Shown: positions 4,979 to 5,005 of the stretch, one piece after another
How the letters are laid out: each line of letters opens with the position of its first letter
How positions within the stretch are numbered: the first letter of the stretch is position 1
Source: UBA6544 sp049601975
GTDB lineage: Bacteria; Pseudomonadota; Alphaproteobacteria; UBA8366
Direction: 5' to 3'
DNA length: 5,005 nt
NCBI GenBank assembly: GCA_049601975.1
Contig: JBMYRC010000207.1
Coordinates: 1-5,005, forward strand
The notes under the pieces: model-generated
Told to the model about the DNA's origin: nothing
Seen by the model: only the letters and a program-made list of their open reading frames with translations
Databases searched by the model: none
Position numbers and translations under genes: made by a program

Positions 4979-5005
4979 GATTCGCACCCCAGCCGAAAGA
5001 TCTAC

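Overview
This window fits a chromosomal segment of a proteobacterium, most likely an alphaproteobacterium. That placement is inferred from moderate-to-high GC, frequent divergent gene pairs, acyl-CoA catabolic genes and a CcdAB-type toxin-antitoxin module; no rRNA or other taxonomic marker is present. Six intact protein genes and one gene cut by the left edge fill almost all of the window. I see no tRNA, rRNA, insertion sequence, CRISPR array or phage gene.

Left end (1-313): a minus-strand ccdA antitoxin gene is coupled by a TAATG overlap to the start of a ccdB toxin gene that runs off the window. Upstream of ccdA lies a perfect 15-bp inverted repeat (264-300). It overlaps the -10 element of a plausible promoter (-35 at 308-313, -10 at 285-290), as an autoregulatory operator would.

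Middle (321-2623): a divergent pair. On the minus strand is an isocitrate lyase/PEP mutase superfamily enzyme with a KRCGH lyase motif. On the plus strand is a family III (CaiB/BaiF) CoA-transferase. The 161 bp between them hold a 13-bp direct repeat and a 7-bp inverted repeat, both candidate regulator sites.

Right (2632-4978): a second divergent arrangement. A minus-strand pair encodes a TauD/TfdA-like Fe(II)/2-oxoglutarate dioxygenase followed by a small muconolactone-isomerase-like protein. The stop codon of the first overlaps the ribosome binding site of the second. Facing away on the plus strand is a crotonase-fold enzyme that lacks both hydratase glutamates and keeps a PaaG-like aspartate, so it is more likely an enoyl-CoA isomerase than a hydratase.

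Together the five metabolic genes look like part of a catabolic island: oxygenation, CoA activation, double-bond or ring isomerisation, and C-C cleavage of a hydroxylated acid. The substrate cannot be read from sequence, and the genes form at least three transcription units, so a common pathway is a hypothesis. No clearly new defence or mobile system is visible.
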